From: JBBPZA01 sp963728925
GTDB taxonomy: Bacteria; Actinomycetota; Thermoleophilia; Solirubrobacterales; Solirubrobacteraceae
Direction of reading: 5' to 3'
Assembly: GCA_963728925.1 (NCBI GenBank)
Contig: CAVSMB010000002.1
Span: 124,001 to 188,000, forward strand
Length of the DNA: 64,000 nucleotides
Of this stretch, positions 17,383-25,691 are shown in pieces. Positions within the stretch are counted from its first letter, which is position 1, and each line of letters opens with the position of its first letter. The notes beneath the pieces are model-generated. The model saw only the letters and a list, made by a program, of their open reading frames with translations, had not been told where the DNA came from and did not search any database. Made by a program: the position numbers and the translations under genes.

Positions 17383-17920
17383 CTAGTGCCATGCGAAGCG
17401 GACCGGGATGTCGGCGAACTCCCTGTAGCGCCGTCGGTTGAAGACGTGCGGCGCGACTTCCACCACGAAGTGCGCGGCCGGGCCCCACAGCGCGACCCAC
17501 CCCACCACGACGATGCCCTGCGAGATGCCCTCGACGAGTACGCCATCGTTGTTATTGCTCAGCCAGGTCGACACGACGATGGAGACGAAGAGGACGAGGA
17601 TCCCGAAGACGGTCCCGATCCTCTCCGAGCGCGGCAGTGGGTCGCCGCGGCGCAGCGGCAGCGAGGCCAGGTGGAGATCCGCGCGGATCGCCTCGCGCAC
17701 GGCGTCCTCGTCCGTGTCCTCGCGCTCCCCCTTGGGGGCGTGGAGGACCAGCTCGGACGGGCTCGTGTCGCGAAGGCGGTCCCACTCGTCGAGCAGGTGT
17801 GCGGCGGACGTCGTAGGTCAAGCGCCGCTGGGAGACCGGTCGCGCGTCGAGCTCGTTGAAGAGCGACTCGACCGACGCGATGCGGATCGCGAACTCGTCG
17901 GGCTTCGCGGAGTCAGGCAT
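17383..17920 (-). pseudogene. Conserved membrane protein gene with a one-base frameshift
   Basis: The N-terminal frame starts at the ATG at 17920 (MPDSAKPDEFAIRIASVE..) and runs to TYDVRR; the C-terminal part (HLLDEWDRLRDTSPSELVL.., then two membrane helices and NRRRYREFADIPVRF) is in the next frame and ends at 17383. Dropping one base (plus-strand T17800) joins them as DVRR-HLLDEWDRL and gives about 178 residues with two C-terminal membrane helices. No ATG, GTG or TTG serves the second frame before 17700, inside the protein. The start overlaps the MFS gene stop by 8 bp. Either a recent frameshift or a sequencing error. Function unknown. Confidence 0.75.
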
Positions 17921-19466
17921 CCTGGAGCGCCCCCTGACGCGGCGGGCCGGCCGGGACGCGTCCGATCAGCGCGAGCGCCACGACCGCGCCCGCGGCGAGC
18001 AGCGCCGCGCCGATGGCCATCGTCGTTGTCAGCGCGTGGACGAAGCTCTCGCGCAGCGCGTCCGCCACCCGCTCGGCCTGCGCCGGGTCGAGGCCTGGCA
18101 GCTCGCCGATCACGTCGCGCGTACCGAGCTTGCCCTCGATCTGCGAGCGGGTCAGACCCGCGCGCTGCAGCGCGGTGGTCGTGACGCCCTGGTCGGCGAG
18201 CAGCTGCCCGAGTCGTGCCGAGCCCAGCGCCTGCACGGCGACGGTCGCCGCGGTGATCCCCAGCGCCGCCCCCACCTGGTAGGTCATGCCCACGAAGCCC
18301 GACACCAGCCCGGCCCGCCGCTCGCCGGCGCTGCGCACGGCGTCGGTCTCGATCGGCGTCTGGAGCATCCCCCGGCCGATGCCGTTGAGCGCATAGGGGA
18401 TCGCGAGCCCGGGCCAGTAGGGCGTGTCCGCGTCGACGAGCGCGAGCAGGGCGAGCGAGGTGGCGAGGCACAGCATCCCCGCGACGATCAGCGGCCGCGC
18501 GCCCACGCGGTCGGTGAAGTGGCCGGCGACGGGGGCCGACACGACCGCCGCGCCGGTCAGCGGCATCAGCGCGAGCCCGGCCTCCAGCGCCCCGAAGCCG
18601 CGGATGCTCTGGAGATAGATCCCCTGCAGGAGGAGCATCGCCAGCCACGCCGCCGCCGCGATGAGCATCACCGTGTTGACCCCGAGGTAGCTCGGGATCC
18701 GCAGCAGACCCAGCTCGAGGAGCCCGTGGCGGTCGCGCAGGTCGCGGCGGACGAGCAGCGCGAGCAGCGCGAGCCCGCCGCCGAGGATCGCGAGCCCGGC
18801 GGGAAGGAAGTCTCCGGTCTCCGCGCGGCCGAGCCCGAGCAGCACGAGCGTCAGCCCTGCGCCGAGCAGGGCGACGCTCAGCGCCGCGGGCGGGACTCCG
18901 CTGCGCTCGCCGCGCGGCACGACGGCCACCGCCACGGCGAGGCCGGCCGCCGCGATCGGGATCCCCATGACGAAGATCGCGCGCCAGCCGAAGAGCTCGA
19001 TCAGCACCCCGCCGCCCAGCGGCCCGACCGCCGCGCCCACGGCGACGGCAGCAGCCCAGATGCCCAGCGCTCGCCCGCGCTCGCCCGCCGGGAAGGCGTG
19101 GACCACGATCGCGAACGACGCCGGGGTGAGGATCGCCGCCCCGAGGCCCTGCACGACGCGGGCGGCGATCAGCCAGCCGACCTCGGGCGCGAGCGCGCAC
19201 GCCGCCGACCCGAGCGCGAAGACCACCGCGCCCCAGGAGAACATGCGCCTGGCGCCCAGCGCGTCCGCCATCCGGCCCGCAGGAATGAGGGCCGCCGCGA
19301 AGGCGAGCACGTACGCGGTCACCGACCACTGCACCGCGGGAAGCGAGGCCTCGAACGACGCGTCGATGCTCGGCAGCGCCACGGCCATGACGGTCTCGTC
19401 GAACTCCGTCACCGCGGTCGCCAGGCACATCGCGGCGAGGATCGTCCACCGGCGCTCGCGGCCCAT
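17913..19466 (-). CDS. MFS exporter, DHA2 (14-helix EmrB/QacA) family
   Basis: 517 residues with about 14 membrane helices, a proton-driven drug or metabolite exporter. The family motif GRMADALGARRMF (after helix 2) and the motif C-like GAAVGPLGGGVLIELFGWR in helix 5 are visible, plus a repeat of motif A after helix 8 (GHFTDRVGARP). A charged loop near the C-terminus (QRAGLTRSQIEGKLGT.., about 430-470) lies between the last two helices, as in many DHA2 members. The start is leaderless-like, with TAAGTT 8 nt upstream. Substrate cannot be predicted. Confidence 0.92.
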   Translation of the reverse strand: MGRERRWTILAAMCLATAVTEFDETVMAVALPSIDASFEASLPAVQWSVTAYVLAFAAALIPAGRMADALGARRMFSWGAVVFALGSAACALAPEVGWLIAARVVQGLGAAILTPASFAIVVHAFPAGERGRALGIWAAAVAVGAAVGPLGGGVLIELFGWRAIFVMGIPIAAAGLAVAVAVVPRGERSGVPPAALSVALLGAGLTLVLLGLGRAETGDFLPAGLAILGGGLALLALLVRRDLRDRHGLLELGLLRIPSYLGVNTVMLIAAAAWLAMLLLQGIYLQSIRGFGALEAGLALMPLTGAAVVSAPVAGHFTDRVGARPLIVAGMLCLATSLALLALVDADTPYWPGLAIPYALNGIGRGMLQTPIETDAVRSAGERRAGLVSGFVGMTYQVGAALGITAATVAVQALGSARLGQLLADQGVTTTALQRAGLTRSQIEGKLGTRDVIGELPGLDPAQAERVADALRESFVHALTTTMAIGAALLAAGAVVALALIGRVPAGPPRQGALQDA

Positions 19467-19474
19467 GCCGGCAC

Positions 19475-19480
19475 AACTTA
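19475..19480 (-). promoter_or_regulatory. TAAGTT -10-like box of the MFS gene (leaderless type)
   Basis: Minus-strand TAAGTT ends 8 nt before the ATG at 19466 with no SD in the gap GTGCCGGC. Confidence 0.5.
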
Positions 19481-19532
19481 TCCGCCGCGGGCGACGCCAG
19501 AGGTCGGTCGCGGACGCCGCCGGGAGCGCTCG

Positions 19533-19688
19533 TCAGCCTCCGAGCGCGCGGGTTGCCTCCGCGGCGACCTCGCGGAGCCGGTCGGCGAGCTCTCGCTCGC
19601 GGCCGGAGAACCGCTGAGTGGGCATCGGGATGGCGATGGCGTCCATCGAACCGAACTGTCGAACAACGTCCAGCGCCTCATCACCCAT
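19533..19688 (-). pseudogene. Possible C-terminal remnant of an IclR-type regulator
   Basis: The minus strand between the MFS exporter and the next gene encodes 51 residues ending at a TGA: SMDAIAIPMPTQRFSGRERE followed by LADRLREVAAEATRALGG. The pattern (conserved P-PTQRF, then an amphipathic terminal helix) resembles the end of IclR effector-binding domains. No DNA-binding part or plausible full-length frame precedes it, so it is probably a relic; recognition is from memory and could be wrong. The rest of the 356-bp gap (19467-19822) holds only promoter-like sequence. Confidence 0.4.
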
Positions 19689-19795
19689 CGCTCTACATCG
19701 CCGAGCAGCGCGAGATCGAGGCGGTTCCCGGCCCCTGGTGAGGGTCGCTCTCGATTGTCACGGTCCTTTCAGAGAGCCCGCCTAGCCTGACGGCT

Positions 19796-19801
19796 ACCGT
19801 T
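19796..19801 (+). promoter_or_regulatory. TACCGT -10-like box upstream of the LolA/RseB-like gene
   Basis: TACCGT lies 21 nt before the GTG at 19823, leaving room for the SD ACTGGAGG. TAGCCT at 19783-19788 is an alternative. Confidence 0.35.
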
Positions 19802-19822
19802 TGGAAGGGAACTGGAGGCCTC

Positions 19823-21001
19823 GTGTCCTACCTGCGCCGGATCTCAACTCGCCGTCTGCTCCTCCTCTGCGCCGCGCTCGCGGCCGTGGCCGCCGCGGGC
19901 ACGGCGATCGCGCTCGCCGCCGGCAACAGCGGACCGAAGCCGCCGCCCAAGCCACTGGCCCAGGCCGTGCGCGACGCGCTGTCCGCGCCGCAGGTCAAGG
20001 GGGTGACCGCGCGGATCAAGTTCACCAACAAGCTCATCGACTCGGCGAGCCTCCAGGGCACCGACCCGATCCTCACCGGGGCGACGGGGCGCCTGTGGGC
20101 CTCCAACGACAAGCTGCGGCTCGAGCTGCAGGCCTCGCCCGACCGCGGCGGCAGCGACGTCCAGGTCCAGGTCTCCGGTGACACCGTGTCGGTCTACGAC
20201 AGCGGCTCGAACACCGTCTACCGCGGGACGCTCCCGCGCGAGAAGGGCGAGGGCGCCGACGGCAAGCCCGAGGCCATCCCCTCCGTCGCCCGCATCCAGC
20301 GGGTCATCTCCCGCCTGGGCAAGCACGCGGTCGTCTCCGGAGCGACGCCGTCCAACGTCGCCGGCCGGCCCGCGTACGCCGTGCGGCTCTCGCCGCGCAA
20401 CGACGGCGGCCTGCTCGGCTCGGTCCAGCTCGCCTGGGACGCGGCCAACGGCGTGCCGCTGCGCGCGGGCGTCTACGCAGCGGGCGCCGCCAAGCCCGTG
20501 CTCGAGCTCGAGGCGACCGACGTCTCCTTCGGCCCGGTCGCGGCCTCCAGCCTCAGCGTGCCCGTGCCCTCCGGGTCCAAGACGGTCAACCTCGACACGA
20601 GCGGCAAGCGCGACGAGGGCGGCCGCGAGAAGCCGGTCACCGGGGTCGCCGCCGTGCAGAAGGAGCTCTCCTTCAAGCTCGCGGCCCCCGCAACTCTCGT
20701 CGGGCTCCCGCGCCAGGGGGTGCGCCTGATCGACCAGGACGGCACCCCGGGCGCCCTGGTGACCTACGGCAAGGGTCTGGGCGGCATCGCGGTCCTGCAG
20801 ACCCCCGCCTCCGCGAAGCAGGCGGGCGAGGGCGAGCGCGGTGGGCTGAGCCTGCCGAAGATCTCGATCAACGGCGCCTCGGGCGAGGAGCTCGACACCG
20901 CCCTCGGTACCGTCGTCCGCTTCGACCGCGGCGGGGTCTCCTACACGGTGCTCGGCTCGGTCCCGCCGGCGGCGGCCGAAGCGGCGGCGCGGGCGCTCTG
21001 A
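19823..21001 (+). CDS. Exported LolA/RseB-like lipoprotein-sensor-fold protein
   Basis: 392 residues from a GTG with the SD CTGGAGG. An N-terminal signal or anchor helix (about 11-33, RLLLLCAALAAVAAAGTAIAL) precedes a beta-rich domain. GATGRLWASNDKLRLELQAS (about 85-104) and the following GDTVSVYDSGSNTVYRG resemble the half-barrel of LolA, RseB/MucB and actinobacterial sigma-regulatory lipoproteins, which bind lipids or unfolded proteins outside the membrane. No lipobox Cys is seen. The ABC transporter genes start 5 bp after its stop, so it may act with that exporter. The assignment rests on fold-like pattern only. Confidence 0.72.
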   Translation: MSYLRRISTRRLLLLCAALAAVAAAGTAIALAAGNSGPKPPPKPLAQAVRDALSAPQVKGVTARIKFTNKLIDSASLQGTDPILTGATGRLWASNDKLRLELQASPDRGGSDVQVQVSGDTVSVYDSGSNTVYRGTLPREKGEGADGKPEAIPSVARIQRVISRLGKHAVVSGATPSNVAGRPAYAVRLSPRNDGGLLGSVQLAWDAANGVPLRAGVYAAGAAKPVLELEATDVSFGPVAASSLSVPVPSGSKTVNLDTSGKRDEGGREKPVTGVAAVQKELSFKLAAPATLVGLPRQGVRLIDQDGTPGALVTYGKGLGGIAVLQTPASAKQAGEGERGGLSLPKISINGASGEELDTALGTVVRFDRGGVSYTVLGSVPPAAAEAAARAL

Positions 21002-21005
21002 GCGC

Positions 21006-22010
21006 GTGACCGCCGAGGCGCCCATCGAGGCCCGCGGCCTCACCAAGCACTACGGCGAGCTCGTCGCCGTGGCCGGGGTCGACCTGACCGTCGAACCCGG
21101 CGACGTCTTCGGCTACCTCGGCCCCAACGGGGCGGGGAAGACGACCTCGCTGCGGATGATGCTCGGCCTCATCCGCCCGAGCGAGGGCTCGGTGCGCCTC
21201 TTCGGCCGCGACCCGCAGGCCGGGGTCGCGGCGCTCGAAGGCGTCGCCGGCTTCGTCGAGGAGCCGCGCTTCTACCCCTACCTCAACGGCCGTCGCAACC
21301 TCGAGCTGTGCGCGTCGCTGGACGGCGACGGGGCCGCCGGCCGCATCGACGAGGTGCTCGACGTGGTCGAGCTCGCGGACCGTGCGAAGGACCGCGTCGG
21401 CGGCTACTCGCACGGCATGCGCCAGCGCCTCGGCATCGCGGCCGCGCTGCTGCGACGCCCCCGCCTCCTGCTCCTCGACGAGCCGGCCACCGGGCTGGAT
21501 CCCGCCGGCATGCGCGACATGCGCCTGCTGATCCGGCGCCTGGCCGACGGCGGGATGACCGTGCTGCTCTCCAGCCACCTGCTGGCCGAGGTGGAGGAGC
21601 TGTGCAACCGCGTGGCGATCGTGCGCAAGGGCAGCGTCGCCTACGAGGGCGCGCTCGCCGACCTGCGCCGGGCCGCCGGCTCGAGCTACCAGCTGCGCAC
21701 GACCGACGACGAGCGCGCGGCTCGCGTCGCCTCCGCCCAGCCCGGCGTCGAGGACGTGGCGCGCGGCGCCGGCGGCGGCCTCGGCCTGCGCGCGGCCTCC
21801 GACGAGGCGCTGGGCGAGCTCTCGCGAGCGCTCGTCGAGTCAGGCGCGCTGGTCCTCGAGCTCGCACCCCGGCACGCGACGCTGGAGGAGCTCTTCTTCG
21901 CGCTGACGGAGTCCGGCGACGGCGAGGCCGGCGGCCCCGGGAGGCGCGCCGCGCTCGGCGGGGCGGTCGCCGTCGCTGCGGGAGCCGAGCACAACGGGCG
22001 CGGCGCATGA
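21006..22010 (+). CDS. ABC transporter ATP-binding protein
   Basis: 334 residues from a GTG. Walker A GPNGAGKTT (about 39-47), Walker B LLLLDEPATGLDP and H-loop LLSSHLLAE are clear. The signature motif reads YSHGMRQRL instead of LSGGQ, a form common in the bacitracin-export and CcmA/DrrA-type families. The last ~100 residues form the C-terminal extension of that group. It energises the permease encoded next (4-bp overlap). The operon also includes the preceding exported LolA-like gene. Confidence 0.93.
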   Translation: MTAEAPIEARGLTKHYGELVAVAGVDLTVEPGDVFGYLGPNGAGKTTSLRMMLGLIRPSEGSVRLFGRDPQAGVAALEGVAGFVEEPRFYPYLNGRRNLELCASLDGDGAAGRIDEVLDVVELADRAKDRVGGYSHGMRQRLGIAAALLRRPRLLLLDEPATGLDPAGMRDMRLLIRRLADGGMTVLLSSHLLAEVEELCNRVAIVRKGSVAYEGALADLRRAAGSSYQLRTTDDERAARVASAQPGVEDVARGAGGGLGLRAASDEALGELSRALVESGALVLELAPRHATLEELFFALTESGDGEAGGPGRRAALGGAVAVAAGAEHNGRGA

Positions 22011-22825
22011 AGCCGGGAGTGCTCACCGTCTACCGCTGGGAGCTGCGCAAGCTGCGCTTCCAGAAGCGCACCTACCTCGGGCTCGGGGCCGCGGTCATCG
22101 TCCCGATCATCTTCTGCGTCGCGGTGGCAACGCAGGGCGGCCAGCCCGAGGACGTGGCCTTCGGGCGCTACATCCATCAGACCGGGCTGGCGATCCCGCT
22201 CGTGCTGCTGCTCTTCGGCTCGGTGTGGATGTTCCCGCTCATCACCGCGCTCGTCGCCGGGGACATCGTCGCCTCCGAGGACCACAACGGCACCCTGAAG
22301 ACGATCCTGACCCGCTCCGTGGAGCGCCAGCAGATCTTCTCGGGCAAGGCGCTCGCCGCCATGACCTACGCGGTGGTGGCGATCGCTATGAGCGGCGCGG
22401 TCGCGATCGTCGCCGGCTCGCTCGTGTCGGGCTTCAACCCGCTCACCACGCTGTCGGGGACGAGGATCTCGGCCGGCCGCGGGCTCGGCCTCGTCGGCGG
22501 CAGCCTGCTCGTCTACCTCATGCCGATCCTGGCCATCGCCGCCATCGGGCTGCTCTTCTCGACGATCTTCCGCAACAGCGCCGCGGCCGTCGTCGGCACG
22601 CTCATGGCCTCGCTGCTCCTCCAGCTCATCGGCATCCTGCCGGGCCTCGGCTTTCTTCAGCCCTACCTGCTGAGCACCCAGTTCAACTCCTGGCAGGGGC
22701 TCCTGCGCGAGCCGATCGACTGGGCGCCGATCGTCCGCGCCGCCTGGGTCTGCTCCCTCTACGCGCTGCCCGCGCTGGGCGCGGCGTTCCTCGTCTTCCT
22801 GCGCAGGGACGTCGCCGGAGGCTGA
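22007..22825 (+). CDS. ABC transporter permease (ABC-2 type)
   Basis: 272 residues with six predicted membrane helices; typical of ABC-2 permeases that pair with DrrA-like ATPases (export of drugs, lipids or peptides). The segment EDHNGTLKTILTRSVERQQIF (about 85-105), after the second helix, is the conserved cytoplasmic coupling region with EG/NGT-LK--L--P/SV. The ATG overlaps the ATPase stop (ATGA). It is followed 7 bp later by a response regulator gene, so export and signalling may be linked. Confidence 0.9.
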   Translation: MKPGVLTVYRWELRKLRFQKRTYLGLGAAVIVPIIFCVAVATQGGQPEDVAFGRYIHQTGLAIPLVLLLFGSVWMFPLITALVAGDIVASEDHNGTLKTILTRSVERQQIFSGKALAAMTYAVVAIAMSGAVAIVAGSLVSGFNPLTTLSGTRISAGRGLGLVGGSLLVYLMPILAIAAIGLLFSTIFRNSAAAVVGTLMASLLLQLIGILPGLGFLQPYLLSTQFNSWQGLLREPIDWAPIVRAAWVCSLYALPALGAAFLVFLRRDVAGG

Positions 22826-22832
22826 TCCGAGC

Positions 22833-23489
22833 GTGTCCGAGCGGGTGCTCGTGGTCGACGACGACGCTCCCGTGCGCCGCATGCTCTCGCGGAGCCTCAC
22901 GGCCGAGGGCTTCGACGTGCGCGCGGCGGCCGACGGCGGCGCCGCGCTCGCCGAGGCGGAGCGGTCGGCCCCCGACCTCGTGGTCCTCGACGTGAGCATG
23001 CCGGGCCTGGACGGGCTCGCGGTGTGCCGGCGGCTGCGAGCCGGCGGCCTCACCGGCTCGATCCTCATGCTCACGGCGCGCGACACGGTCGCCGACCGGG
23101 TCACCGGCTTGGAGGCCGGAGCCGACGACTACCTGGTCAAGCCCTTCGCGATGGAGGAACTCGTCGCCCGCCTGCACGCCCTCGGGCGCCGCGGCCGTGA
23201 CGGGAGCGAGCGGCTCGCCTACGGCGACCTCGTGCTCGACCTCGAGGCACGGACGGCGCAGCGCGGAAGCCGCGAGATCGCCCTGACGGCGCGCGAGAGC
23301 GCGCTGCTCGAGCTGCTGTTGCGCAACGCCCGCACGGTGGTCCCGCGTGAGCGGGCGATCGAGGAGATCTGGGCGGAGGCCGCGGTGCCCAACGTGGTCG
23401 ACCGCTACGTCGCGCGCCTGCGGCGCAAGCTCGCCGACCCGCCGCTCATCCACACGGTCCGCGGGGTGGGCTTCACACTGCGGGCATGA
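22833..23489 (+). CDS. OmpR-family response regulator
   Basis: 218 residues from a GTG: receiver domain (1-118) with acid pair D10/D11, phospho-acceptor D53 in VVLDVSMPGLDG and K103 in LVKPF, then a winged-helix DNA-binding domain (about 125-218) ending with IHTVRGVGFTLRA. Phosphorylation by the kinase encoded next would promote DNA binding. The stop overlaps the kinase ATG by 4 bp. Its nearness to the ABC exporter suggests that operon as a target, which is inference. Confidence 0.95.
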   Translation: MSERVLVVDDDAPVRRMLSRSLTAEGFDVRAAADGGAALAEAERSAPDLVVLDVSMPGLDGLAVCRRLRAGGLTGSILMLTARDTVADRVTGLEAGADDYLVKPFAMEELVARLHALGRRGRDGSERLAYGDLVLDLEARTAQRGSREIALTARESALLELLLRNARTVVPRERAIEEIWAEAAVPNVVDRYVARLRRKLADPPLIHTVRGVGFTLRA

Positions 23490-24859
23490 GGCCACGCCGG
23501 CTCCAGCGGCGCCTGATCGCCGCCGCGGCGCTTTCGGTGGCGGTCGCCGTGGCCGCGCTGGGCGTCGCCGCCCAGCTCCTCGTCGCCGACCAGCTGCACT
23601 CCTCGCTGGATCGCAGCCTGCGCCAGCGGGCGACCGACGTCGCGCGCCTCAGCGCCTCGGCGCCCGCGGTGCTCAGCAGCCCGGGCGCGCTCGAGGGCCC
23701 GGGTGCCGGGCGCCAGCTCTCGGTCGAGGTCCTCGACCGTCGCGGCCGCTTCGTGGCCCGCTCGCTCGCCCTCGGCGCCCGCCTGCTGCCGGTCACGCCT
23801 GTCGCCCGGGACGCGCTGGACCGCGGTCGCGGGGGCTTCGCGGACGTCACCCTCGGGGGCGAGCCGCTGCGGCTCTACGCGGCGCCCCTCCCCGAGGACG
23901 GCGGGCCCGCCGCGGGCGGCGCCGTGCTCGTTGCCTCGAGCGTCGCCGACACCCAGGCCACGCTGAGTCGCCTACGCAGGCTGCTGCTCGTCTCGGCCGT
24001 GCTCGCCGCCGCGCTCGGCGCGCTCGCCGCCGCGATCCTCACCCACCGCAGCCTGGGGCCGCTCGGCCGGCTCTCGACGGGGGCCGCGGAGATCGAGCGC
24101 ACCGGTGATCCGGCGCGCCGCCTGCCCGACCCCGCGACGGCCGACGAGGTCGGCGGCCTGGCGCGAACGCTGAACCGCATGCTGGCCGCGCTCGACGCGT
24201 CGCGCCGGCGCGAGCGGCGCTTCCTCGCCGACGCGAGCCACGAGCTGCGGACGCCGTTGACCTCGCTGGCCGGGAACGTCGACTTCCTCGTGCGGCACGG
24301 CGCCAACCCCGAGGTCCTCGAGGACCTCGAGCTCGACACCAGGCGCCTGCAGCGCCTGGTCGACGACCTGCTCGCGCTCGAGCGCGAGGACGCCGGGCCG
24401 CCGCCGCGCCAGCCGGTGCGCCTCGACGGGATCGTCGCCGAGGCGGTCGCCGAGCGGCCCCGCGTCCGCGTCGAGGCGAGCGCCCCGGTCGCAGTGATGG
24501 GTGAGCCGCCCGCGTTACGCCGAGCGCTCGACAACCTGCTCGACAACGCCGAGCTGCACGGGCCCGGGGGCGGCGAGGTGGTCGTGGGACTCGAGCAGCG
24601 TGCCGGCGAAGCCGCGCTGTGGGTGCGCGACGCCGGCGACGGGTTCGCACCCGAGGAGTCCGAGCACGTCTTCGAGCGCTTCTGGCGCGGCCCGGCGGCG
24701 GTGGGGAGGCCCGGATCGGGCCTTGGGCTCGCCATCGTCCTCGCGACGGCTCAGCGCCACGGCGGGGGCGTGGGAGTCCAGGGCTCGACGGTCACCATGA
24801 CGCTTCCCGCGCTGGGCGAGCCCGCCGCGGCAACGCCATCGGACACCGTCGCGTCGTGA
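23486..24859 (+). CDS. Sensor histidine kinase (partner of the upstream regulator)
   Basis: 457 residues: membrane helix (about 11-33), extracytoplasmic sensor region (about 35-165), second helix (about 166-188), HAMP, dimerisation domain with DASHELRTPLTS (H252) and an HATPase domain with N-box LDNLLDNAELHGPG and G-box GSGLGLAIVLA. It is a classic membrane sensor. The sensor part has no known domain and is Arg/Leu/Ala-rich. A Gly-rich exported protein is encoded downstream after 133 bp. Confidence 0.94.
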   Translation: MRPRRLQRRLIAAAALSVAVAVAALGVAAQLLVADQLHSSLDRSLRQRATDVARLSASAPAVLSSPGALEGPGAGRQLSVEVLDRRGRFVARSLALGARLLPVTPVARDALDRGRGGFADVTLGGEPLRLYAAPLPEDGGPAAGGAVLVASSVADTQATLSRLRRLLLVSAVLAAALGALAAAILTHRSLGPLGRLSTGAAEIERTGDPARRLPDPATADEVGGLARTLNRMLAALDASRRRERRFLADASHELRTPLTSLAGNVDFLVRHGANPEVLEDLELDTRRLQRLVDDLLALEREDAGPPPRQPVRLDGIVAEAVAERPRVRVEASAPVAVMGEPPALRRALDNLLDNAELHGPGGGEVVVGLEQRAGEAALWVRDAGDGFAPEESEHVFERFWRGPAAVGRPGSGLGLAIVLATAQRHGGGVGVQGSTVTMTLPALGEPAAATPSDTVAS

Positions 24860-24992
24860 GCCCCAAGCGGCTGCCTCAGCACGGTTCGTCGCGCCCTCTC
24901 GACTCAGACCCTTAGCCTTCCCACAGGGTCGGCCGCGATCCTCCTCGTGGTCAGGGGTCCGACGGGCCCGACTTTCGACGACGAGAGGTGCC

Positions 24993-25691
24993 ATGACACG
25001 AAAGGCGACGACGGGCCTCATCCTCGGCGGCGCGGTGGCGCTGGCCGTGGGCGCCTACGGCGTGGGCAGCCAGGCCGATGGGGGCTCCGCCGCGGCGAAG
25101 GGCGCCGCCACGGCGTACGGCCAGGGCTATGGCCCCGGCCCAGGCGGCGGCTTCGGGGGGCGAGGCCGCTTCCTCGATGACGCCGCCTCGCAGCTGGGCG
25201 TGACCCCGGCCGCGCTGCGCTCGGCGCTCGAGTCGCTGCGCGGGGAGCGGCGTGATGACCGGCAGGGCAAGCGCGACGAGCTCGCGACCTCGCTCGGCGT
25301 CCCGGTAGCCAAGGTCCAGGCCGCCCTCGACAAGCTCGCGCCCAAGGGCAAGCGCGGGCGCTGGCGCGGCGACCGCGGCGCCCCGCCGCCCGGCGGCGCC
25401 CCGCCACCGCTGCGCGGTCGGCGCGGACCCGGCGGACCCGGCGGCCCCGGCGGCCCCGGCGGACCCGGTCGCGGCCTGCTGCGAGCGGACCGCCTCGTCT
25501 CCGCGCTGGCCACGGAGCTCAGTGTCCCCAAGGCCGACGTCCAAAAGGCGGTCGAGACCTTCCGGACCAAGGAGGAGTCAGAGCACGCGGCGCAGCGGGA
25601 CGCCTTTGCGCAGAAGCTCGCCGACAAGCTCGGGATCTCGGTCGACAAGGTGAAGTCGGTGCTGGAGCGGGGCCCTGGCGGGGGTCCCTGA
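24993..25691 (+). CDS. Exported protein with repeated helical modules and a collagen-like GPGG stretch
   Basis: 232 residues. A signal helix (about 7-24, GLILGGAVALAVGAYGVGS) is followed by a Gly-rich linker and three similar helical modules of the form LG(V)..V..AL..L: residues about 65-80, 97-112 and 205-220 (LGISVDKVKSVLE), with a related one at about 175-190. Between modules lies PGGAPPPLRG and a GPGG run repeated five times (about 148-162). I do not recognise a family; similar modules occur in actinobacterial proteins encoded beside two-component systems. The following regulator gene overlaps its 3' end, suggesting co-expression. Confidence 0.8.
   Translation: MTRKATTGLILGGAVALAVGAYGVGSQADGGSAAAKGAATAYGQGYGPGPGGGFGGRGRFLDDAASQLGVTPAALRSALESLRGERRDDRQGKRDELATSLGVPVAKVQAALDKLAPKGKRGRWRGDRGAPPPGGAPPPLRGRRGPGGPGGPGGPGGPGRGLLRADRLVSALATELSVPKADVQKAVETFRTKEESEHAAQRDAFAQKLADKLGISVDKVKSVLERGPGGGP

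Noticed and set aside
17856..19790. 644-codon plus-strand frame opposite the MFS gene
   Set aside because: His/Arg/Asp-rich antisense of a 14-helix transporter; typical shadow composition.
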